This document shows positions 1-6,021 of a stretch of DNA of 7,298 nt, one piece after another. Both the position numbers and the translations under genes were made by a program. The notes below the pieces were generated by a model. The model did no database searches. It saw only the letters and a program-made list of their open reading frames with translations, and was not told the DNA's origin. The stretch spans positions 1 through 7,298 of the forward strand of contig JAQUTB010000077.1 of the NCBI GenBank assembly GCA_028709985.1, given 5' to 3'. The stretch is from Dethiosulfovibrio sp. (GTDB taxonomy: Bacteria; Synergistota; Synergistia; Synergistales; Dethiosulfovibrionaceae). Each line of letters begins with the position of its first letter. Position 1 is the first letter of the stretch.

Positions 1-1167
1 CACATAAAGGCGGTTGCCGCGAAGGTGGCGAAAAGGGTCCAGTCAGGGGACAGGCTCGCCGTGGTGGTCTCAGCCATGGGGGACACCACCGACGACCTAA
101 TAGCCCTGGCGGGTAAGGTGAGCTCCACGCCGAGCCCCAGGGAGATGGATATGCTCCTGTCCACAGGGGAGCAGACCTCAGCGGCGTTGCTCGCCATGGC
201 CCTTCAGGATATGGGGGTCTCGGCGGTATCGCTGAACGCCTTCCAGTTAGGGATAGCCACCGACGGGAGATACAACGACGCCCGAATCGTCGATCTGGAC
301 CTAACGGGGCTGAGGGAGAGGCTTAAAACCGTAGAGGTTGCGGTGATCACCGGCTTTCAGGGAATATCACCGGAGGGAGACGTGACCACCTTGGGTCGAG
401 GCGGCTCGGACACCTCCGCTATAGCCATAGCGGCAAAACTGGAGGTCCGTTGCGAGATATACAGCGACGTCGAGGGCATATACACCTGTGACCCCAGGAT
501 GGTCCCGGAGGCAAAGAAGTTGTCCCACGTGGTATACGACGAGATGCTTGAGATGGCCGCTATGGGCGCAAAGGTGCTTCACTCCAGGGGTGTGGAGATA
601 GCCAAAAAATATGAGGTGGAGCTCTACTGCGGTTCCACCTTCTCGGACAGGGAGGGGACTATGGTGGTGAGCGCGCTTCCAGAGTGGTTGGAACAGCCGG
701 TGGTGACCGGTATAGCTGTGGATATGGACCAGATGAAGGTGACGGTGGAGAACCTCCCCGACGGGGTGGACCTTTTAACTAGGCTCTTCGGCTGTCTCGC
801 CGCCGACGGGGTGAACGTGGACATGATCTCCACCGTGTCCGCCGGAGGAAGGACCTCCATAACCTTCTCGGTGGTGTCGGGCCACATATGTCAGGTCAGG
901 ACCTCGGTCCGCCAGAGCCTTGAGGGCATAGAGGGCTGGACCCTGTCCGACGACGAGGCGGTCGCCAAGGTCTCGGCGGTGGGAGTTGGCATGAAGACCA
1001 GCTCCGGCGTGGCAGCTCGGTTCTACTCCGCCCTTGACGGCGCCCAGGTGGAGGTCCTCTGCACCACCACTTCGGAGATAAAGATATCGGTGCTGGTGCC
1101 GAGAGATCAGGCCACCGCCGCCGCCAAGGCTCTGGTGTCAGAGTTCGACCGCAAGGAATCGGATTGA
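1..1167 (+). CDS. lysC: Aspartate kinase (aspartokinase), 5'-truncated by the window edge
   Basis: Aspartate kinase phosphorylates L-aspartate to 4-aspartyl phosphate with ATP, the cytosolic entry step to lysine/diaminopimelate, threonine and methionine. The frame is open from base 1 (HIKAVAAK...), so the N-terminal 15-20 residues with the KFGGTS motif are missing, leaving 388 visible residues. Kinase-domain marks, numbered from base 1, are VVVSAMG (about 21-27), STGEQ (54-58), VITGFQG (115-121), GRGGSDTSA (132-140) and YSDVEGIYTCDPR (154-166). Two ACT domains follow: VTGIAVD...VNVDMIS (about 235-292) and VSAVGVGMK...TSEIKIS (about 324-363). This is the single-function, tandem-ACT type typically feedback-inhibited by lysine and/or threonine. 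The usual GWQAGI segment reads AFQLGI, a modest divergence. The stop overlaps the next start by one base (TGATG), implying translational coupling. Any leader or lysine riboswitch would lie outside the window. Confidence 0.96.
   Translation, partial: HIKAVAAKVAKRVQSGDRLAVVVSAMGDTTDDLIALAGKVSSTPSPREMDMLLSTGEQTSAALLAMALQDMGVSAVSLNAFQLGIATDGRYNDARIVDLDLTGLRERLKTVEVAVITGFQGISPEGDVTTLGRGGSDTSAIAIAAKLEVRCEIYSDVEGIYTCDPRMVPEAKKLSHVVYDEMLEMAAMGAKVLHSRGVEIAKKYEVELYCGSTFSDREGTMVVSALPEWLEQPVVTGIAVDMDQMKVTVENLPDGVDLLTRLFGCLAADGVNVDMISTVSAGGRTSITFSVVSGHICQVRTSVRQSLEGIEGWTLSDDEAVAKVSAVGVGMKTSSGVAARFYSALDGAQVEVLCTTTSEIKISVLVPRDQATAAAKALVSEFDRKESD
649..663 (+). promoter_or_regulatory. Internal Shine-Dalgarno and ATG for a lysC beta (ACT-only) subunit
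   Basis: Inside lysC, AGGGAGGGG (649-657) contains a perfect GGAGG core (651-655) five bases before an in-frame ATG at 661. Initiation there would give a 168-residue protein (661-1167) made only of the linker and both ACT domains. Known family behaviour: B. subtilis aspartokinase II and C. glutamicum LysC make beta subunits of about 163-172 residues from in-frame internal starts, forming alpha2beta2 enzymes. The position and predicted length match closely. Use of this start here is inferred; a purine-rich coding stretch (DREGTM) could produce the motif by chance. Confidence 0.5.
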
Positions 1168-2264
1168 TGCTGGCCCCTCTATACGGTCCTCTGCCTCTGG
1201 CGGTGGAAAGGGCGGAGGGTGTGGAGATTTTCACCGACAAAGGGGTTTTTCTGGACTGCTACGCCGGGATAGGGGTCATGGCCATGGGGCACTCCTATCC
1301 TCCTTCGGTGGAGGCGGTAGCGGAGAAGTCCCGCCGTTATATGCACCTCTCAAACTATTTCCAGGACCCAGATGGGTTGAGGATGGCCGAGGCCCTCCTG
1401 GCACTGGACGGAAGGGGCGGCCAGGTGGCCTACACCAACTCAGGAGCCGAGGCCACCGAAGCGGCAATAAAGGCGGCAAAGGTATTAAGACCTGGAAAGA
1501 CGGTGTCGTTCAGGGGCAACTTTCACGGCAGAACCTGCGGCGCCCTGTCTCTGACCTGGGGCCCTGCGATCCGAAAGCCCTTCGAGCCCCTTTTAGGGAA
1601 CGTGGTGTTTCTGCCCCAAAGCGGCGACAGCCTCAGGGACTTCTGTCGTGCCAACGACGTATCGGCGGTGTTTCTGGAGACCTTTCAGGGGAGCAGCGGA
1701 GTCATCCCCTGCCCGGAAGACCTGGCGGAAGCCATAAAAGAGCTCCACCAGGAGGGGCGGTTCCTGCTGGTGGCCGACGAGATCCAGTCGGGCATAGGCC
1801 GAACAGGAAAGGGATACGGCTATCAGCACTACGGCCTTAAGCCCGACCTGGTGACACTGGGAAAGGGAATAGGTGGAGGGTTGCCTCTAGGGGCACTGAT
1901 GGCCTTCGGCCACAGTCCCTTTAAACAGGGGGATCACGGCTCGACCTTCGCCCCTAACCCTGTGGCCTTAGCGGCAGGGCTGCCGGTGGTGGAGGCCATG
2001 ACCGAGGACTTTCTGGCCGAGGTGACGAGGAAGGGAGAGAGGCTTCGCAAGGGCCTTGCCGGGCTCCCCTGGGTCAACTCGGTGAGGGGAGTGGGCCTGA
2101 TGATAGGGGCCACCACCGACTACGCTCCAGGGGTCTCTAAGATGGCCTTCGAGAGGGGAGTCCTTCTGAACGTAGCGGGAGGAGCCATAAGGTTCCTGCC
2201 GGCTCTGAACATCTCCGACGAGGACATAGACCGCATGCTGAAGGCCCTCAGGTTCTCCCTCTAG
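1167..2264 (+). CDS. Class III PLP-dependent aminotransferase, acetylornithine aminotransferase (ArgD)-like
   Basis: Fold-type I, class III transaminase of 365 residues, somewhat shorter at the N-terminus than typical ArgD (near 400). Visible marks: the AGIGV...GH segment (33-42), the phosphate-binding NSGAEA loop (91-96), FHGRT (119-123), the PLP-pyridine aspartate in ADEIQSGIGRTG (D204), the Schiff-base lysine in TLGKGIGGG (K233), HGSTF (257-261) and a C-terminal RFLPAL arginine (R342) that binds the alpha-carboxylate. The family's QGEGG reads QGSSG (174-178), losing the glutamate that pairs with that arginine, and GGNP reads APNP (262-265). Acetylornithine or succinyl/acetyl-diaminopimelate aminotransferase is the nearest family, and lysC next door favours an amino-acid biosynthetic role, but the substrate is not proven. 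ATG 1167 sits nine bases after AAGGA (1153-1157). An in-frame TTG at 1164 is possible but less likely. Confidence 0.88.
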   Translation: MLAPLYGPLPLAVERAEGVEIFTDKGVFLDCYAGIGVMAMGHSYPPSVEAVAEKSRRYMHLSNYFQDPDGLRMAEALLALDGRGGQVAYTNSGAEATEAAIKAAKVLRPGKTVSFRGNFHGRTCGALSLTWGPAIRKPFEPLLGNVVFLPQSGDSLRDFCRANDVSAVFLETFQGSSGVIPCPEDLAEAIKELHQEGRFLLVADEIQSGIGRTGKGYGYQHYGLKPDLVTLGKGIGGGLPLGALMAFGHSPFKQGDHGSTFAPNPVALAAGLPVVEAMTEDFLAEVTRKGERLRKGLAGLPWVNSVRGVGLMIGATTDYAPGVSKMAFERGVLLNVAGGAIRFLPALNISDEDIDRMLKALRFSL

Positions 2265-2282
2265 TGGGAGAGCCTGCGGGCC
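2243..2282. terminator. Large inverted repeat over both convergent stop codons; candidate bidirectional 3'-end element
   Basis: Arms 2243-2259 and 2266-2282 pair at 15 of 17 positions by Watson-Crick rules, around a six-base loop TCTAGT. The exceptions are one T/G position (2253/2272: a wobble in the plus-strand RNA, A/C in the minus-strand RNA) and one mismatch (2248/2277). The loop centre CTAG supplies the TAG stop of the aminotransferase (2262-2264) and of permease 1 (complement of 2261-2263). There is no intergenic space, so this hairpin is the only candidate for ending or protecting either transcript. No T-run follows on either side, so it is not a textbook intrinsic terminator. Rho-assisted termination or 3'-end protection are alternatives. 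Confidence 0.55.
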
Positions 2283-3865
2283 AGCCGGTCCAGCAAAGCT
2301 GAGAAGGCGAACACCAGGACTATTAGAACCACCGACAGGGCGGCAGCCTGGGAGAACATGAGCTCGGTGATGCACTCCAATATCCTGACGGTCAGGAGGT
2401 TCCACCTCACCGACACCAAAAATATCAGTGCGCTGACGGCGGTCATAGAGACGGCGAAGATCGCCCTGGCCCCTCCAAGTATGGATGGCATTATCAGAGG
2501 AATCACCACGTCCCGAAAAGCCCTGGCCCTGGAGGCCCCTAGATCCATGGCGGCCTCCTCAATGGAACGGTCGATCTGGGCCATTGAGGCCATCATCAGC
2601 CTCACCGCCGGAGCGCCATACCTAAAGACGCATAGAGCCACCATGACGGTCATGGTCCCGGTGAGGACCAAAGGTCCCGAGTTAAAGGCGGAGACGTAGG
2701 CGATGCCCACCACCGTCCCCGGAAGGACCGAGTTTAGAAGGGACGTGAACTCGGTCCAGGGAGACCGGCCATCCACGACGGAGAAGGCCACAGCCAGGGC
2801 TGCCAGGGTTCCGATGACGGTGGAGACCGAGGCCAGCAGGAGCGTATCGATTATAGACCTCATACCGGATGTGAAAGCGTAACGGTAGTTTTCAAGTGTA
2901 AGGCTGTGGTCCAACCCCCAGGCTTCCACGAAGGACCCGGCGAATATTATGCCGTAGAGATACAGGATAAAGGCGGATACTATCCCTATAGGCAGCAGCA
3001 CCGACCAACGGCCCACCGGCCCCATAATAAACGCCGCAGGGCCTCGGTTTCGCCCTGTCACAGTTACGAAACTCCTCTTGGTCCAGTGTTTCTGAAGAAA
3101 GTAGACAGCCAGAGCGGGAGCCACCAGTATTAGGGCCAGCGCCGCTCCCCCCTCAAGGTCGTACATTCCGGTTATCCTCAGATATGCCTCGGTGGTCAGA
3201 ACGGGAAACCTATGTCCACCCATCACCATAGGGGAGGCGAAGTCCGCCAGTGACAGGCCGAAGAGCACCAAAAAGGAGTTGGCCAAACCCGGTATGGACA
3301 GGGGAAGTGTGACGGTTTTGAAGGCCTGCCAACGGGTCGCCCCCAGGTCCATGGCCCCCTCCTCAAGGTCGTTGCTGGATCCCTCCATAACCCCCCTCAA
3401 GGTCAGGTAGGCCAGAGGAAAGTAGGTCAGCAGCTCCGCCAGCAAGGTCCCGGTGAAGCCGTATATGTCAATGTCAGGCAAAGACAGCAGCTTTAGCACG
3501 GTCCCCCCGGGCCCTAACGTGAGGGTCAGGGCTATGGCGGTGGTGAAGGGCGGGGAAACCAGAGGCAGCACCGTTATGGCGGTCATGGACTTTTTTACCG
3601 CCCCAGGCAGGGCCATCCTGGAGGAACCGAAGGCGAAGAGAAAGCCCAGGGCAGTCCCTGAGGTCGCCACGGCAGTGGCAAGGGTCATGGAGTTAAACAG
3701 CGCCTCCCAGGTTCCACCTTGAGACAGTGCGGAGACGAAGGGCTCCAGAGAAGGGCCGCTGTCGCCTATTATCACCGACGACAGAAGGCGGCCCAGGGGA
3801 TAGACCACGAATATCCCCAGAGCCGCCCATATCGCTATTTTTACCGAACTACCTCTTCCACCCAT
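2261..3865 (-). CDS. ABC transporter permease 1, fused double-domain FbpB type
   Basis: Inner-membrane permease of 534 residues with about twelve hydrophobic segments in two homologous halves, so one chain supplies both membrane domains of an importer. Each half has the cytoplasmic EAA loop that docks the ATPase: EEGAMDLGATRWQAF...LPLSIPG (about 168-193) and EEAAMDLGASRARAF...IPLIMP (about 436-460). The VTVTG linker (about 267-271) between halves is common in FbpB/COG1178 permeases. It is a paralogue of the permease at 6021-7298. The chosen ATG (3865) overlaps the binding-protein gene by 25 bases and has AGGGAGAG 12 bases upstream. An in-frame GTG at 3901 would add 12 polar residues but lacks a visible Shine-Dalgarno. 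The family label is usually 'iron(III) permease', but the substrate is unknown here. The gene ends inside the inverted repeat shared with the convergent aminotransferase. Confidence 0.9.
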   Translation of the reverse strand: MGGRGSSVKIAIWAALGIFVVYPLGRLLSSVIIGDSGPSLEPFVSALSQGGTWEALFNSMTLATAVATSGTALGFLFAFGSSRMALPGAVKKSMTAITVLPLVSPPFTTAIALTLTLGPGGTVLKLLSLPDIDIYGFTGTLLAELLTYFPLAYLTLRGVMEGSSNDLEEGAMDLGATRWQAFKTVTLPLSIPGLANSFLVLFGLSLADFASPMVMGGHRFPVLTTEAYLRITGMYDLEGGAALALILVAPALAVYFLQKHWTKRSFVTVTGRNRGPAAFIMGPVGRWSVLLPIGIVSAFILYLYGIIFAGSFVEAWGLDHSLTLENYRYAFTSGMRSIIDTLLLASVSTVIGTLAALAVAFSVVDGRSPWTEFTSLLNSVLPGTVVGIAYVSAFNSGPLVLTGTMTVMVALCVFRYGAPAVRLMMASMAQIDRSIEEAAMDLGASRARAFRDVVIPLIMPSILGGARAIFAVSMTAVSALIFLVSVRWNLLTVRILECITELMFSQAAALSVVLIVLVFAFSALLDRLARRLSH

Positions 3866-4857
3866 CTCTTCACCAGTCTCTCCCTGTTCTCCCCTGCCCA
3901 CACTATGTCCATGGGAAGTATCTTCATGGAGGACATGTCCAGCTCCGCAGTGGCAGCCGGCACGTCGGGGTTGGTTGGGATCAGGTTTATCTCGTTCTCG
4001 CCGTAGAGTTTCTGCATCCTCTCGCTTGAGGCCCAGTCGAGAAAGGCCCTTCCCAGGTCGGGGTCTTTAGCCCCTGCCACCAGAGCCATGGCCTCTATCC
4101 CGGCCACAACCCCCTCTTTGGGGTAGCTTATCACCACATCATATCCCTTTTGGACCATCTCAAGGCCGTCCACCAGGAAGAATATTCCCCCTGCCGCCTG
4201 ACCTCTGGCCACCGGAAGGGCTCCACCGGCTCCGCTTTTTGTGTAGGTCTGAACCGACGAGTCCAGCTTGACCTGATATTCGAAAGCCTTCTCCTCGCCC
4301 ATGGCCTGTACTAGGCTCAGGATACGGTACATAGCGGTTCCGGAGGTCCTGGCGTCGGCCATCTGAAGCTTTTTATCGTAGGCAGGGCTAAGAAGGTCCT
4401 CCCATGAACGTGGGGCATCGAGGCCCTTGTCCTTCAGGAACTGACCGTTGGTCATAAAGCATATCGGGTCCAAGGCCACACCGGTCCAGTAGCCGTCTTT
4501 GTCCTTGAACTCAGCCGGTATGACCTCCGATCCCTTGGGGGAATAGGGCTCGAAGAGTCCTTTTTTTACGCCGTCCACGAAGGCCTCGGCCATATTTCCG
4601 AAAACCACGTCCACCTGGGGGTTGGCCTTCTCCGCCTCAAGCCTGGCCTGAAGCTCGCCGGAGGAGAACCGGATCCACTGGACCTTTACCCCCGTATCGG
4701 CGGTGAAGGCGTCGAATATGGCCTTGGCGTAACGCTCGGACCAGATGGTGTAGGCCCTTAGGGTCTTGGCCTCACCGTAGGTGGCCATAGAGGTCAGCCC
4801 CAGAGCCACCAGACAGGCTATGGCGATATTTTTAACTTGCCTTTTCACTTTGATCAT
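3841..4857 (-). CDS. Periplasmic substrate-binding protein of an ABC importer, FbpA/AfuA (COG1840) type
   Basis: This 338-residue exported solute receptor would hand ligand to the permeases encoded around it. The N-terminus is a Sec signal peptide: basic MIKVKRQVK, hydrophobic core about 11-26, likely signal peptidase I cleavage after GEA (28-30). Mature-domain marks are LRAYTIWSERYA, SSGELQARLEAEKANPQVDVVFG (about 65-87), the hinge-side DPICFMTN (130-137) and the YPKEG segment (245-249). Ferric-binding FbpA proteins have a Tyr-Tyr pair that holds iron in the stretch that here reads GGIFFLVDG (about 223-231), with Phe226-Phe227. This argues for a non-iron ligand, for example an organic phosphate or another small anion, though I cannot name it. 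The start ATG has a strong AAGGAGAG three bases upstream. The gene is preceded by the cluster's only intergenic gap and overlaps permease 1 downstream by 25 bases. Confidence 0.9.
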   Translation of the reverse strand: MIKVKRQVKNIAIACLVALGLTSMATYGEAKTLRAYTIWSERYAKAIFDAFTADTGVKVQWIRFSSGELQARLEAEKANPQVDVVFGNMAEAFVDGVKKGLFEPYSPKGSEVIPAEFKDKDGYWTGVALDPICFMTNGQFLKDKGLDAPRSWEDLLSPAYDKKLQMADARTSGTAMYRILSLVQAMGEEKAFEYQVKLDSSVQTYTKSGAGGALPVARGQAAGGIFFLVDGLEMVQKGYDVVISYPKEGVVAGIEAMALVAGAKDPDLGRAFLDWASSERMQKLYGENEINLIPTNPDVPAATAELDMSSMKILPMDIVWAGENRERLVKRWVEEVVR

Positions 4858-4859
4858 CC

Positions 4860-4867
4860 CTCTCCTT
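4860..4867 (-). promoter_or_regulatory. Strong Shine-Dalgarno of the binding-protein gene
   Basis: On the minus strand AAGGAGAG (4867 down to 4860) lies just before ATG 4857. It is the best-spaced strong ribosome-binding site of the ABC cluster and fixes the binding-protein start. The same eight bases are perfectly complementary to an upstream sequence at 4894-4901. Confidence 0.75.
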
Positions 4868-4901
4868 GAGTTATTAACTTGATTCTATCCACAAAGGAGA
4901 G
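4860..4901 (-). promoter_or_regulatory. Possible Shine-Dalgarno-sequestering stem before the binding-protein gene
   Basis: In minus-strand RNA, CTCTCCTT (4901 down to 4894) pairs perfectly with the Shine-Dalgarno AAGGAGAG (4867 down to 4860), extended by one U-G pair, enclosing a 26-base loop. Only a transcript reading through from the ATPase gene would contain both arms. A transcript starting near 4875 from the predicted local promoter would lack the upstream arm and be freely translated. The pairing is seen directly. The regulatory reading is inference, and an unstructured 26-base loop makes the stem only moderately stable. Confidence 0.35.
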
Positions 4902-4910
4902 ATGTATCCA
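4882..4910 (-). promoter_or_regulatory. Candidate sigma-70-type promoter for the binding-protein and permease-1 genes
   Basis: On the minus strand TGGATA (4910 down to 4905; four of six matches to TTGACA) is followed after 17 bases by TAGAAT (4887 down to 4882; five of six matches to TATAAT). This predicts a start near 4875, about 18 bases before the ATG. It lies in the only gap of the cluster, directly upstream of the gene whose product is normally needed in excess over the membrane components. It is a plausible but unverified promoter. Confidence 0.4.
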
Positions 4911-4916
4911 TATCCA
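4886..4916. repeat. Three TATCCA repeats
   Basis: TATCCA occurs at 4886-4891, 4905-4910 and 4911-4916, the last two in direct tandem. One copy coincides with the proposed -35 hexamer and one touches the -10. The tandem copies also overlap a short palindrome (ATATC-CA-GATAT, 4910-4921). They could be recognition half-sites for a regulator or simply low-complexity AT-rich promoter sequence. Confidence 0.3.
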
Positions 4917-4921
4917 GATAT

Positions 4922-4936
4922 CGTTACAAAGTAACG
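4922..4936. promoter_or_regulatory. 15-bp palindrome CGTTAC-AAA-GTAACG, candidate operator or small hairpin
   Basis: A perfect six-base inverted repeat with a three-base centre lies eight bases past the ATPase stop codon and about 12 bases upstream of the proposed -35. Its size and position (centred near -54 relative to the predicted start) suit a dimeric transcription-factor site, possibly an activator. As RNA it would form a six-pair stem with a UUU triloop. It lacks a following T-run, so a terminator is unlikely. No regulator gene is visible in the window to pair with it. Confidence 0.4.
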
Positions 4937-4944
4937 TAAGTGGT

Positions 4945-6021
4945 CTAGGGCAGTGCCACCACTAATGAGGGGTCGAAGGACAGATCCACCGAGTCCCCCT
5001 CCTGCCAGACCTTTATCCCTGGGTAGAAATTCTCCATGGCCAGGAGGGACTGGCCATCGCCGAGCCTCAGGGTGTACTCCATTCTGTCGCCGCTGAAGAC
5101 GACCTGGATCACGGTGCCACCCAGAAGCCCTCCTCCTTGGGAGAGGGACAGGGTCTCAGGACGAAGGACCAGTGAGACCTTCTCTCCCTTTCGATAGCTC
5201 TTGCCCTCAAGGAGCCTGGCGGACAGGTTACTGCCTCCGGTGGATATCCGAGAGGTCAGGCCGTCCAGGTCGTCCAAGGTCCCCTCGAGTATGTTGGCCT
5301 GGCCTATGAAGTCCGCCACGAAGGTGCTCTCCGGTGCGGTGTATATCTGAAAGGGGGTCCCTATCTGCTCCACCTGGCCCTTGTTCATGACCATTATTCG
5401 GTCCGCCATGGTCAGGGCCTCTTTCTGGTCGTGGGTGACATAGAGACAGGTTATGTCCAGCTGTTTTTGGATCCTCCTTATCTCGGTCCTCATGTGGATA
5501 CGGAGCTTGGCGTCCAGGTTTGAGAGAGGCTCGTCCATGAGGAGTACCTTCGGCCTCATAACCAGCACCCTCGCCAAGGCCACTCTCTGCTGTTCCCCGC
5601 CGGAGAGCTGGTTGGGGTAACGCTTCTCCACCTGGGACAGCCCCACCATCTCCAGGCCCTGGGCGACCTTCGTCTTTATGTCCTTTGCGGACTCGTTCCT
5701 CATCCTGAGGCCGTAGGCCACGTTGTCCCCGACGGTCATGTGGGGAAAGAGGGCGTAGTTCTGGAAGACGAAGCCTATGTGTCTTTTGTTCACCATGACG
5801 TCGGTGACATCATGGCCGTCTATGAGTATCCTCCCCGATGTAGGGGTCTCAAAACCGGCGACCATCCTTAGGGTGGTGGTCTTGCCGCAGCCCGAGGGCC
5901 CTAGGAAGGTGACAAGCTCCCCTCCTTTTACGTCCAGATCCAGCTCTTTGACGGCGTGAAAGGGGACGTTGTCCTTTACGAAAGTCTTGGCTATTTTGCT
6001 GAGTTGAAGAGATACGGCCAT
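4945..6021 (-). CDS. ABC importer ATPase, FbpC/PotA-type with C-terminal TOBE domain
   Basis: Cytoplasmic nucleotide-binding subunit of 358 residues that powers import by docking on the EAA loops of the neighbouring permeases. All catalytic motifs are intact: Walker A GPSGCGKTT (41-49), Q-loop glutamine in FVFQNYALFPH (Q87), signature LSGGEQQR (139-146), Walker B VLLMDE (159-164, catalytic E164), D-loop SNLDA (167-171) and switch histidine in YVTHD (H197). The C-terminal region from about 245 to 355 is a TOBE-type regulatory domain (KVSLVLRPE at 281-289), usual for the iron, spermidine and maltose class of importer ATPases. The ATG overlaps the stop of permease 2 by one base (TGATG) with GGGAGGA nine bases upstream, indicating coupled translation. 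It is the only ATPase here, so both permeases probably use it. Motifs alone do not give the substrate. Confidence 0.96.
   Translation of the reverse strand: MAVSLQLSKIAKTFVKDNVPFHAVKELDLDVKGGELVTFLGPSGCGKTTTLRMVAGFETPTSGRILIDGHDVTDVMVNKRHIGFVFQNYALFPHMTVGDNVAYGLRMRNESAKDIKTKVAQGLEMVGLSQVEKRYPNQLSGGEQQRVALARVLVMRPKVLLMDEPLSNLDAKLRIHMRTEIRRIQKQLDITCLYVTHDQKEALTMADRIMVMNKGQVEQIGTPFQIYTAPESTFVADFIGQANILEGTLDDLDGLTSRISTGGSNLSARLLEGKSYRKGEKVSLVLRPETLSLSQGGGLLGGTVIQVVFSGDRMEYTLRLGDGQSLLAMENFYPGIKVWQEGDSVDLSFDPSLVVALP

Noticed and set aside
2358..3722. Plus-strand open frames opposite permease 1, and similar ones opposite the ATPase and permease 2
   Set aside because: They lie antisense to clear membrane-protein and ATPase genes, carry no recognisable motif, and mirror the codon bias of the real genes. 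The similar frames opposite both permeases only reflect paralogy.
3866..3901. Upstream GTG start for permease 1 at 3901
   Set aside because: It would add 12 polar residues and deepen the overlap with the binding-protein gene to 61 bases. No Shine-Dalgarno precedes it, whereas the ATG at 3865 has AGGGAGAG upstream and a normal membrane-protein N-terminus.
4800..4857. Lipoprotein signal in the binding protein (Cys15 in IAIAC)
   Set aside because: The residues before Cys are a poor lipobox, and the hydrophobic core continues well past the Cys, with a better signal peptidase I site after residue 30.
4922..4936. Intrinsic terminator after the ATPase gene
   Set aside because: The stem is only six pairs, half of them A-T, and no T-run follows in the transcribed direction, so an operator is the better reading.
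4858..4944. Fur box or other iron-responsive operator upstream of the binding protein
   Set aside because: No stretch resembles the GATAATGATAATCATTATC-type palindrome; the palindromes present have different sequence and spacing.
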